From the NCBI GenBank assembly GCA_045601805.1, contig JAZSAJ010000039.1, positions 1 through 31,532 of the forward strand: 31,532 nucleotides of DNA. Reading direction: 5' to 3'. The notes beneath the pieces are model-generated. The model was not told where the DNA came from. It did not search any database and saw only the letters and a program-made list of their open reading frames with translations. Shown in pieces: positions 15,758 through 23,125 of this stretch (its first letter is position 1; every line of letters begins with the position of its first letter). A program made the translations under genes and the position numbers. This DNA is from SIG607 sp045601805. Lineage in GTDB: Bacteria; Bacillota; Clostridia; Oscillospirales; Acutalibacteraceae.

Positions 15758-16893
15758 TATACCTTACCGTTTTCGTTATATTTTTTAACAATATTTTTAA
15801 TACGGTTAATGGGGTTTAAAAGTTCACTAATTGAATTGTCGCAGTTAAGAGTGTCAACAAGCAACGCAATGTATTTAGACATATTAACATTGCAGTACCA
15901 CTCTTTTTCTAAAAGTTCGGGCGGATTATAAATAAGGTTAGTGGTGAAAACTTTATCAATAAGACCTTTTTCGTAATATTCGTCAAACTTATCAAAGCCC
16001 TCAACAAAAAGACCAAAGGTAGAAAACATAAATATTCTGTTAGCACCCTCTGCTTTAAGTTTTGCTGCAATATCAAGCATTGATTCACCCGAAGAAATCA
16101 TATCGTCAACTAAAATAAGGTCTTTGCCCTTAACATCGTTGCCCAAAAATTCGTGTGCTTCAATGGGGTTTTTGCCGTTTACAACAACCGAATAGTTACG
16201 GCGTTTGTAGAACATACCAAGGGGTAAACCCAAAACCGAAGAATAGTAAATACAACGGCCCATACCGCCTTCATCGGGCGAAACTATCATTGTGTGGTCT
16301 TTATCAAGTTTAATGTTGGGCACATTTCTAAGAAGTGCCTTAATCATCTGGTAGGTGGCTTGTACATTGTCAAAACCGTCAAGCGGAATAGCATTGTTTA
16401 CACGCGGGTCATGTGCGTCAAAGGTAATAATGTTTTTAACGCCCATATTAACAAGTTCTTGAAGTGCCATTGCACAGTCCATAGATTCCCTTGAAGTTCT
16501 GCGGTGCTGTCTGCCTTCATAAAGCATTGGCATAATAACCGAAATTCTGCGTGCCTTACCGCCAAGTGCTGCAATAATACGCTTTAAGTCTTGGTAGTGG
16601 TCGTCGGGGCTCATTGGAACCTCTTTGCCGTACATTTTGTATGTAACGCCGTGGTTGAAGCAGTCGCAAATAATAAATGCATCAAGGCCCCTTGCGGTGT
16701 GGTTTAAAACACCTTTTGCTTCGCCTGTGCCAAAACGGGGGCAGTTAGCCGGAACAACAAATGTGTGTTCGCTTGGCATACCGCGCCACTGCATAAGATA
16801 ATAGTCAACCTTGGCGGAAATATCCTCACAGCCGCGCATGCTTATAATAGCCAAATCGCCGTAAGGAGTGTGAGTAAAATTAACACTAGCCAT
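15757..16893 (-). CDS. prs: Ribose-phosphate pyrophosphokinase (PRPP synthetase), long form
   Basis: Makes PRPP from ribose 5-phosphate and ATP for purine, pyrimidine, NAD, His and Trp synthesis. The 378-residue product is longer than classical Prs (~315). The ATP-site region is recognisable as MPMLYEGRQHRRTSRE (121-136), followed by FDAHDP (158-163) and the PRPP-binding loop LVDDMISSGES (261-271). The N-terminus (DLAIISMRGCED) lacks the usual FANGE start, and there are extra C-terminal residues, so this is a divergent subfamily seen in Clostridia. GGGAGG lies upstream of the ATG. It is a single gene between two convergent/divergent units; I could not identify a convincing promoter. Confidence 0.93.
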   Translation of the reverse strand: MASVNFTHTPYGDLAIISMRGCEDISAKVDYYLMQWRGMPSEHTFVVPANCPRFGTGEAKGVLNHTARGLDAFIICDCFNHGVTYKMYGKEVPMSPDDHYQDLKRIIAALGGKARRISVIMPMLYEGRQHRRTSRESMDCAMALQELVNMGVKNIITFDAHDPRVNNAIPLDGFDNVQATYQMIKALLRNVPNIKLDKDHTMIVSPDEGGMGRCIYYSSVLGLPLGMFYKRRNYSVVVNGKNPIEAHEFLGNDVKGKDLILVDDMISSGESMLDIAAKLKAEGANRIFMFSTFGLFVEGFDKFDEYYEKGLIDKVFTTNLIYNPPELLEKEWYCNVNMSKYIALLVDTLNCDNSISELLNPINRIKNIVKKYNENGKV

Positions 16894-16986
16894 AAAAATC
16901 CTCCCAGAAAATATTTACACAACCATTTTAACACAAAAAAACAAAATATAAAAGACCTTTTTCGCTAAAATTTAAGAAAAATTTAA

Positions 16987-17015
16987 TTGAATAAGTAAAT
17001 AATATTTGGTATAAT
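16987..17015 (+). promoter_or_regulatory. Promoter of the thyX operon
   Basis: TTGAAT (16987-16992), 17 bases, TATAAT (17010-17015) with an extended TG at 17007-17008. It lies 53 bases before the thyX ATG. Confidence 0.8.
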
Positions 17016-17067
17016 GTTTAAAAATATATATTTATGAAAATTTTGGGATATAAAAAAGGAGAAAATT

Positions 17068-17853
17068 ATGGCTAAAGTAACACTTATTGCTTACACCCCT
17101 AATCCTGAATACACCATTGCAAACGCTGCAAAACTTTGCTACAGCCCTGCAAGTATTGAAAATGTGCGCGACGGGCTTGATGACGAAAAGGTTGCTTCGT
17201 TTGTTGATATGCTTTCTGAAATCGGTCACGAAAGCCCAATAGAACACGCTTCATTTACCTTTGGTATAGAGGGTGTTTCACGCGCATTGCTTGCCCAAAT
17301 AACAAGGCACAGAATTGCATCTTTTTCGGTGCAAAGCCAACGCTATGTAAGGGAAAAACAGTTTAATTATGTTTTGCCCCCCGAAATTGAAGAAGACAGC
17401 GAAGCGCTTAAGGTGTTTACCGACGCAATGAAGCGCAACCAAGAAGATTACGATAAAATTAGCGCAATACTTAAAGAAAAACATAAAAAAGAATTTATGG
17501 CGGCAGGAAAAGACGAAAAAACCGCCGAACGCCTTGCCGAAAAAAAGGCAATTGAAGACGCCCGTTTTGTTTTGCCCAATGCTTGCGAAACCAAAATGAT
17601 TGTTACAATGAATGCAAGAAGCTTAATGAATTTCTTTAGGCATCGTTGTTGCAACCGCGCACAGTGGGAAATTAGGGAAGTAGCCGACCAAATGCTTGCT
17701 CTTGTTTGTGAAGTTGCACCTCATTTGTTTAAAAAAGCAGGGCCCTCTTGTGTAAACGGTTTTTGCCCCGAAGGTAAAATGACCTGCGGCAAAATGAAAG
17801 AAGTTTTAGAAAAAAACCGAAAAATAAAATCGGGAGAATACAATAATGGGTAA
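17068..17853 (+). CDS. thyX: Flavin-dependent thymidylate synthase
   Basis: Converts dUMP to dTMP with methylene-tetrahydrofolate, FAD and NADPH. The signature RHRxxSxxxxSxR-type motif is present as RHRIASFSVQSQRY (residues 80-93). The C-terminal half has RFVLPNACETKM and MNARSLMNFFRHRCCNRAQWE, which bind dUMP and FAD. The last 30 residues include four cysteines (CVNGFC...MTCG), an extension seen in some clostridial ThyX proteins. At 261 residues it is of typical length. AAAAGGAG precedes the ATG. The final 8 bases overlap tmk, which uses the dTMP product. Confidence 0.96.
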   Translation: MAKVTLIAYTPNPEYTIANAAKLCYSPASIENVRDGLDDEKVASFVDMLSEIGHESPIEHASFTFGIEGVSRALLAQITRHRIASFSVQSQRYVREKQFNYVLPPEIEEDSEALKVFTDAMKRNQEDYDKISAILKEKHKKEFMAAGKDEKTAERLAEKKAIEDARFVLPNACETKMIVTMNARSLMNFFRHRCCNRAQWEIREVADQMLALVCEVAPHLFKKAGPSCVNGFCPEGKMTCGKMKEVLEKNRKIKSGEYNNG

Positions 17854-18505
17854 ACTTATTGTTATAGAGGGGCTTGACGGAAGCGGCAAATCAACCCAAC
17901 TTGATTTACTGTGCGATTCCTTAAACAAAACTGTAGGTTGCCGCCGTGTGTCGTTCCCCGATTACGAACACGAATCAAGCACTTTGGTTAAAATGTATCT
18001 TGACGGCCAGTTTGGAAGTAAACCGGGCGATGTTAATGCCTATGCCGCATCAACCTTTTATGCGGTAGACAGGTACGCTTCCTTTAAAAAATATTGGGGC
18101 GAATATTATAATAAAGGCGGTATTGTTGTTGCAGGCAGATATGTAACTTCAAATGCCGTTCACCAAGCGTGTAAACTGCCCAAAGAACAGTGGGTTGATT
18201 TTCTTTCTTGGCTTTATGACTTTGAATATAACAAAATGGGTATTCCAAAACCCGATAAGGTTATTTTTTTAGATATGCCGGTTAGCGTTTCGCAAAAACT
18301 TTTAAGCGGAAGATATAAAGGCGATGAAGAAAAGAAAGATATTCACGAACGCGATGTAAAATACTTAAACCACTGCCGCGAAGCCGCGCGTTTTACGGCT
18401 GAATATTCACTCTGGGATATTTTGCGTTGCGATAAAGACGGCGAAGCCAGAACTATAAACGATATTGCAAGTGAAGTTTTAAAAAAAGCAAAGGAAATTT
18501 TATAA
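17846..18505 (+). CDS. tmk: Thymidylate kinase
   Basis: Phosphorylates dTMP to dTDP. The 219-residue product has the P-loop EGLDGSGKST (8-17), the substrate motif VDRYASF (in place of the commoner DRY/DRF), GRYVTSNAVHQ, and a lid region SGRYKGDEEKKDIHE. It resembles the clostridial subfamily of dTMP kinases with a somewhat longer lid. It starts inside thyX (8-base overlap), so dTMP synthesis and its phosphorylation are coupled in one transcript, and its TAA overlaps the next ATG by one base. Confidence 0.94.
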   Translation: MGKLIVIEGLDGSGKSTQLDLLCDSLNKTVGCRRVSFPDYEHESSTLVKMYLDGQFGSKPGDVNAYAASTFYAVDRYASFKKYWGEYYNKGGIVVAGRYVTSNAVHQACKLPKEQWVDFLSWLYDFEYNKMGIPKPDKVIFLDMPVSVSQKLLSGRYKGDEEKKDIHERDVKYLNHCREAARFTAEYSLWDILRCDKDGEARTINDIASEVLKKAKEIL

Positions 18506-19062
18506 TGGTATATGTTTTTTTGGCAGAGGGATTTGAAGAAATAGAGGCACTCAGTGTTGTTGATATTTTGCGCCGCGCCGAATTACCGGTTAAAACGGTT
18601 GGCGTTTACGAAAAAAATGTCAAGGGCGCACATAATATTTCTGTTGAAACCGATATTTTAATTGGTGAAGTAGATATTAAAAACGCGTCGGCATTGGTGC
18701 TTCCCGGCGGTATGCCCGGGGCAGTAAACCTTTATAACAGCCAAAAACTTTGCGACCTTATAATTAAGGCAGCCAATAATTATGTTCCGCTTTGCGCAAT
18801 TTGTGCCGCACCCGAAGTGTTTGGAAAACTTGGGCTTTTAAACGGTCGTGATTATACTTGTTACCCCGGTTTTCAAGACCAAAGATTTGGCGGAAATTAC
18901 ACAAAACTGCCTGTTTGCACCTGTTTTATGGGCGAATATCCGCTTGTAACGGCAAACGGCCCTGCTTCGGCGGCAGATTTTGCTTTTGCTATTTTAAATT
19001 TGCTTACAGAAGATAACGAAAAATCAATTTCAATTGCAAAAGGTATGCAATTTGAATTTTAA
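18505..19062 (+). CDS. DJ-1/PfpI-family protein (ThiJ/YajL-like)
   Basis: A 185-residue single-domain protein of the DJ-1 superfamily: MVYVFLAEGFEEIEALSVVDILRR at the start, ALVLPGGMPGA, the nucleophile elbow AICAAPEVFG with the conserved cysteine after I, and VTANGPASAADFAFAIL at the end with the expected Gly/Pro. Members are glyoxalases, chaperones or redox sensors; the exact activity is not evident here. The start overlaps the tmk stop by one base and there is only a weak ribosome binding site, so it is probably translated by re-initiation. Confidence 0.88.
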   Translation: MVYVFLAEGFEEIEALSVVDILRRAELPVKTVGVYEKNVKGAHNISVETDILIGEVDIKNASALVLPGGMPGAVNLYNSQKLCDLIIKAANNYVPLCAICAAPEVFGKLGLLNGRDYTCYPGFQDQRFGGNYTKLPVCTCFMGEYPLVTANGPASAADFAFAILNLLTEDNEKSISIAKGMQFEF

Positions 19063-19072
19063 AGGTGAAAAA

Positions 19073-20197
19073 ATGGGAAAATTAGCACAAAAATTTTCGG
19101 TATTACTAACGTACTTTAAAAACCGCAAAGCACTTTTTGCGGTGGTTTGTGTTGCTCTTTTGGCAGTTATGTTTTTTGTTGGGTTTTCGGTAAAACTGCT
19201 TGTTGACTTTGGCGGTAAAAATATTAAAGAGCCCATAACAGTCCAAATTAAAAAGGGCACTTATGCTGCACAAATTGCCGAAATTTTAGAAGAAGAAAAG
19301 GTAATTAACCACGCCTTTACATTCCGCCTTTATGCAAAACTAAACGGTTATGAACAAGATTTTAAATACGGTACTTACACCTTTTCGGGTAAACTTCCTT
19401 ATAAAAAGGTTGCAAAAATGCTTACCGAAGAGGGTGAAACTGCAAAAACCGTTACGGTAACAATACCCGAAGGTACAGGTATAAATGATTTTGTTAAAGA
19501 TGTAAACGGAACCGATGTTACGGTGCCCGGTATTGCAACCCTTTTGGAAAAAGGCGGGGTTTGCACAAAGGCAGATTTTTTAAATGCATTAAAAAATTAC
19601 AGCTGTGACAGCGGTATTTTAAAGAATGTAAACAAGGGTAAAACCTATTACGCGCTTGAAGGTTATTTGTTCCCCGAAACTTACGAATTTTACGCTTATG
19701 ATTCAAAAGAATGTGCCATTTTGGCAATAGAAAAAATGGTTGCCGAAACCGAAAAGCGTTTTTCGGAACAAATGATAAAAGACGCCCAAAAAAGCGGTAA
19801 AACCGTAAATGAAATTTTAACCCTTGCTTCAATAATTCAAATGGAATCGGGCCAAAACAAAACCGAAATGCCAAATGTTGCGGCGGTATTTTACAATCGC
19901 TTAAATGATGGCGGTCGGCTTGGGTCTTCCCCCACAATTTATTACGGTAATTCTTTTGGGTTTGACGATAATAGGTATAATACATACCAAAAAACAGGGC
20001 TTCCCCCGGGACCTCTTTGTTCCCCGGGTATTGAAGCAATTAAAGCTGCAATTTACCCCACACAGGATTTTCCGTACCCCTATTTTATAACCGATAAAAA
20101 CGGCAAGTTTTATTACCACAAAACCTATGAAGCACAACTTAACACAATAGAAAGGTTAAAACGCGAAAACAACTGGATTTATGAGTATTATAACTAA
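19073..20197 (+). CDS. mltG: Endolytic murein transglycosylase MltG (YceG-like)
   Basis: Cleaves nascent glycan strands at the outer face of the membrane, acting as a terminase in peptidoglycan synthesis. The 374-residue product has a short cytoplasmic N-terminus, one membrane helix (about 20-44), a LysM-like region (VQIKKGTYAAQIAEILEEE), and the YceG domain: LEGYLFPETYEF, ASIIQMESG with E258 as the probable catalytic Glu, FYNRL, and GLPPGPLCSPGIEAIKAA. The start ATG 19073 follows AAAGGTGA; an upstream ATG at 19034 lies within the DJ-1 gene. The last 17 bases overlap the U32 gene, as in the conserved Firmicutes order mltG-(trmR)-yrrN-yrrO. Confidence 0.94.
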   Translation: MGKLAQKFSVLLTYFKNRKALFAVVCVALLAVMFFVGFSVKLLVDFGGKNIKEPITVQIKKGTYAAQIAEILEEEKVINHAFTFRLYAKLNGYEQDFKYGTYTFSGKLPYKKVAKMLTEEGETAKTVTVTIPEGTGINDFVKDVNGTDVTVPGIATLLEKGGVCTKADFLNALKNYSCDSGILKNVNKGKTYYALEGYLFPETYEFYAYDSKECAILAIEKMVAETEKRFSEQMIKDAQKSGKTVNEILTLASIIQMESGQNKTEMPNVAAVFYNRLNDGGRLGSSPTIYYGNSFGFDDNRYNTYQKTGLPPGPLCSPGIEAIKAAIYPTQDFPYPYFITDKNGKFYYHKTYEAQLNTIERLKRENNWIYEYYN

Positions 20198-21413
20198 TAA
20201 AGTGCCCGAACTTTTATGTCCTGCAGGCGATTTAACTCGTCTTTATGCGGCGGTTGATTTTGGCGCCGATGCAGTGTATTTGGCAGGCAAAGAGTTTGGT
20301 ATGCGAACTGCGTCTGCGAATTTTAACGAAGATGATTTAAAAAAAGGAATTGAATATGCCCATAAAAACGGTGTAAAGGTGCATATCACCTGCAATACTG
20401 TTCCGCATAACGATGAAATTGCGCGTTTGCCCGAATTTTTAACCCTTATAAATTCGCTTGGTGCCGATGCCGTAATTGCCGCCGATTTGGGCACTATTAA
20501 TTATATAAAAAAATATGCGCCAAAAGTTGAACTTCACGCATCTGTTCAGTGTGGCGTTTGCAATTATGAAACGGCAAATATGCTTTATGATATGGGCGCA
20601 AAAAGGGTTGTTTTGGCGCGTGAACTGTCATTCCCCGAAATTGCGGAAATTAGGGCTAAAACCAACAAAAAATTAGAAATTGAATGTTTTGCCCACGGCG
20701 CTATGTGTATTTCATATTCGGGCAGGTGTTTGCTTTCTTCTTATATGACAGGGCGCGACGCCAACCGCGGTGACTGTGCGCAACCGTGCCGTTGGAGTTA
20801 TTCTTTAATGGAAGAAAAACGCCCCGGTCAGTTTTTTGATATTACCGAAACCGAAAAAGGCACATATATTTTAAATGCTAATGATATGTGTATGGCGCCA
20901 TATATTAATAAAATTTGCGAAGCAGGAATAGATAGCATTAAAATTGAAGGCAGGGCAAAATCGCACTATTATGTTGCGGTTACAACCAATGCCTACCGCG
21001 CCGCGCTTGATAGTTATAAAAACAGTGAGGGCGAGTGGGAATTGCCCACTTGGATAGCCGAAGAACTTGATAAAATAAGCCACCGCACCTATTCAACCGG
21101 TTTTTATTTTGGCAAACCCGAAAACGAACAAACCTATAAAAGCGCAGGGTATCAGCGCGATTACAGTGTTGCGGGTGTGGTTGACGGTTACCAAGACGGA
21201 ATGATAACTGTTATAATGAAAAACAAATTTTTTGTTAACCAAGAATTTGACTGTTTAGAACCTGGCGGTAAATCTTTTTTGTTTACCGCAACCAAACTTT
21301 ATAATGAACAAGGCGAAGAAATTACCGAAGCGCCCCACCCAATGATGAAGGTTAAAATTCCTTACCCACGGGAAGTAAAGGTTGGTTCGCTTCTTCGTAT
21401 GAAAACAGAATAA
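20181..21413 (+). CDS. U32-family tRNA hydroxylation protein (TrhP/YrrO-like)
   Basis: Peptidase-U32-family protein of the TrhP/YegQ group, which makes 5-hydroxyuridine at tRNA position 34. The 410-residue product has PELLCPAGDLTRLYAAVDFG at the start, and the U32 cysteine motif ECFAHGAMCISYSGRC, then CAQPCRW; these cysteines are thought to bind an iron-sulfur cluster. The C-terminal extension (about 320-410, beta-rich) fits the longer YrrO/TrhP2 type rather than YrrN. It follows mltG with a 17-base overlap, as in B. subtilis where yrrL(mltG) precedes yrrN-yrrO. A hairpin follows the stop. Confidence 0.88.
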   Translation: MSIITNKVPELLCPAGDLTRLYAAVDFGADAVYLAGKEFGMRTASANFNEDDLKKGIEYAHKNGVKVHITCNTVPHNDEIARLPEFLTLINSLGADAVIAADLGTINYIKKYAPKVELHASVQCGVCNYETANMLYDMGAKRVVLARELSFPEIAEIRAKTNKKLEIECFAHGAMCISYSGRCLLSSYMTGRDANRGDCAQPCRWSYSLMEEKRPGQFFDITETEKGTYILNANDMCMAPYINKICEAGIDSIKIEGRAKSHYYVAVTTNAYRAALDSYKNSEGEWELPTWIAEELDKISHRTYSTGFYFGKPENEQTYKSAGYQRDYSVAGVVDGYQDGMITVIMKNKFFVNQEFDCLEPGGKSFLFTATKLYNEQGEEITEAPHPMMKVKIPYPREVKVGSLLRMKTE

Positions 21414-21414
21414 A

Positions 21415-21455
21415 AAAAGCCCTTTCGTAAATAATTCTTACGAAAGGGTGTTTTT
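21415..21455 (+). terminator. Terminator after the U32 gene, also carrying the RBS of the PBP gene
   Basis: An 11 bp stem, CCCTTTCGTAA (21420-21430) with TTACGAAAGGG (21438-21448), with a 7-base loop and then TGTTTTT. The 3' arm contains AAAGGG, the only plausible ribosome binding site for the ATG at 21456, so folding would hide it. Confidence 0.8.
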
Positions 21456-23054
21456 ATGCAAAAATTTACTTTAAGAGTAGCAGTTTGTTTATCTTTGGTG
21501 TTGGGTATTTTTTTGGTATGTATTGCAAGAATTATTTTAATAATAACAAATGCCGAAACAAGCGCGGTTAACACCAATCAAAATATTTTAAATGTTGATA
21601 TTTGCTCTTTAAGGGGTAATATTTTTGACACAAACGGAGTATCACTTACAACCGAAGAAAGCGAAAATTTTGCCTTAATAACACCTTGCCAAGAAACAAT
21701 AGAATATTTGCAAAAAATTTTGGTGGGCGAAGTTAAAACCGAAGTTTTAGAAAAACTATATAACGGTAAAGTTGCCACAATAAAAACAAAAACACCGCTT
21801 TACTGCCAAGGAATAACCAATATAAAAATTCCAAAAAGAAACACCCAAAATTTGCTTTGCAAACACCTAATTGGTTATACCGACCAAAGCGGTCACGGTG
21901 TAACAGGGCTTGAAAAAATCTTTGATGAGGAACTTTACACAACGCAAAAAATAACCGCAAAAATTTTTAAATCGGCTTACGGTAAAGTGTTAAGCGGCGC
22001 AGAAGTAGAAATAAACGGTATGGACACCTTTAAAAACAGCGGTGTTGTGTTAACAATAGATAAAAATATTCAATATTTAACCGAAAATGCCGCGCGCGAT
22101 ATTAAAAAAGGCGCAGTTTTGGTAAGCGAAACAAAAAGCGGAAAAATAAGGGCAATGGTAAGCCGCCCCGATTTTGATATAAATAATATTGCGGCTGTTT
22201 TAAACGATGAAAATTCACCGCTTATTAACAGGTGTTTGCTTTCTTATAATGTTGGTTCGGCTTTTAAACCTGTGGTTGCGGCGGCAGGGCTTGAAAATGG
22301 CTTGCAAAACAAGGTGTATAACTGCACAGGAAGTGTGAAAATTGGCGAAAACACCTTTAACTGCCATAACCTAAGCGGCCACGAAATTACCGATATGAAA
22401 AAGGCAATAAAGGATTCTTGCAACAGTTATTTTTATAGATTTTGCGGTGAAGTTGGGGCAGAAAAAATTTATAATACCGCAAAGAATTTTGGCTTTGGAA
22501 ACCGTCAAATACTTTATTCTTCAATTGCCACCCAAAACGAACAAATAACACCCCTTAATACACTAAAAAATTACCCAGCCGCACTTGCAAATCTTTCAAT
22601 AGGGCAGGGGCAACTGCTTTCTTCCCCCGTAACAATGCTTTCGGTTTACGAAGCTATTGCAAACGGCGGAATTTATTATGGTAAAACAATAATAGAAAGT
22701 ATTAAAAAAGATGGTGAAACCGTAAAGGAATTCCCATTGCCAAAACCCACAAGGGCGTTTAGCGAAGAAACCGCAAATACTTTAAAAGAATATTTAAAAG
22801 AAGTAGTAGAAAACGGAACGGGAACAAAGGCAAAACCGCAAACTGTTAGCGCGGCGGGTAAAACAGCCACTGCACAAACAGGGCAAAAGAACAAAAACGG
22901 AAAACCGCTTGAACATTCGTGGTTTTGCGGTTTCTTTCCTGCCGACACCCCCAAATACACCGTTTGCGTGTTAATTGAAGATGTAAACGAATCAACCGTT
23001 ACCGCAGCCGAAGTCTTTAAAAAAGTGGCAGATTATATTTATTCGTTAGAGTAA
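21456..23054 (+). CDS. Class B penicillin-binding protein (monofunctional transpeptidase)
   Basis: D,D-transpeptidase that cross-links peptidoglycan. The 532-residue product has an N-terminal membrane anchor (about 8-32), a short dimerisation/pedestal domain (SLRGNIFDTNGVSLT near 52-66, TGLEKIFDEEL near 150-160), and a transpeptidase domain with active-site S268 in SAFK, S321-C-N, and K469-T-A in place of KTG. It is shorter than FtsI/SpoVD homologues and has no PASTA domain. No ftsW or mra genes are near, so its division, elongation or sporulation role is open. The ATG follows the terminator hairpin with AAAGGG 7 bases upstream in the 3' arm. alaS downstream has its own promoter. Confidence 0.9.
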   Translation: MQKFTLRVAVCLSLVLGIFLVCIARIILIITNAETSAVNTNQNILNVDICSLRGNIFDTNGVSLTTEESENFALITPCQETIEYLQKILVGEVKTEVLEKLYNGKVATIKTKTPLYCQGITNIKIPKRNTQNLLCKHLIGYTDQSGHGVTGLEKIFDEELYTTQKITAKIFKSAYGKVLSGAEVEINGMDTFKNSGVVLTIDKNIQYLTENAARDIKKGAVLVSETKSGKIRAMVSRPDFDINNIAAVLNDENSPLINRCLLSYNVGSAFKPVVAAAGLENGLQNKVYNCTGSVKIGENTFNCHNLSGHEITDMKKAIKDSCNSYFYRFCGEVGAEKIYNTAKNFGFGNRQILYSSIATQNEQITPLNTLKNYPAALANLSIGQGQLLSSPVTMLSVYEAIANGGIYYGKTIIESIKKDGETVKEFPLPKPTRAFSEETANTLKEYLKEVVENGTGTKAKPQTVSAAGKTATAQTGQKNKNGKPLEHSWFCGFFPADTPKYTVCVLIEDVNESTVTAAEVFKKVADYIYSLE

Positions 23055-23059
23055 ATTTA

Positions 23060-23088
23060 TTGACTTATTATTTGCATTATTATATAAT
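23060..23088 (+). promoter_or_regulatory. Promoter of alaS
   Basis: TTGACT (23060-23065), 17 bases, TATAAT (23083-23088). The start of transcription is expected near 23095, leaving a leader of only about 30 bases. Confidence 0.85.
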
Positions 23089-23125
23089 AATACTGTATTT
23101 ATTTTAAATAAGGTGAGGAACAAAA

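Noticed and set aside
17740..17853. Cysteine-rich end of ThyX as a separate zinc-binding domain fusion
   Set aside because: Only four cysteines in about 30 residues, and similar tails occur in other clostridial ThyX proteins as far as I recall; not enough to call a new domain.
19838..19846. Loss of the MltG catalytic Glu (ASIIQME instead of ASIVEKE)
   Set aside because: The second Glu of the motif (E258) is present, and to my recollection Q at the first position occurs in other Firmicutes MltG proteins, so I do not claim inactivation.
19518..20039. 173-codon minus-strand ORF opposite mltG
   Set aside because: It lies wholly opposite mltG, has no ribosome binding site or recognisable motif, and has low-complexity F/R/K/C-rich composition typical of an antisense shadow.
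23089..23125. T-box riboswitch before alaS
   Set aside because: The leader after the clear -10 box is only about 30 bases, and no T-box sequence or terminator hairpin is present.
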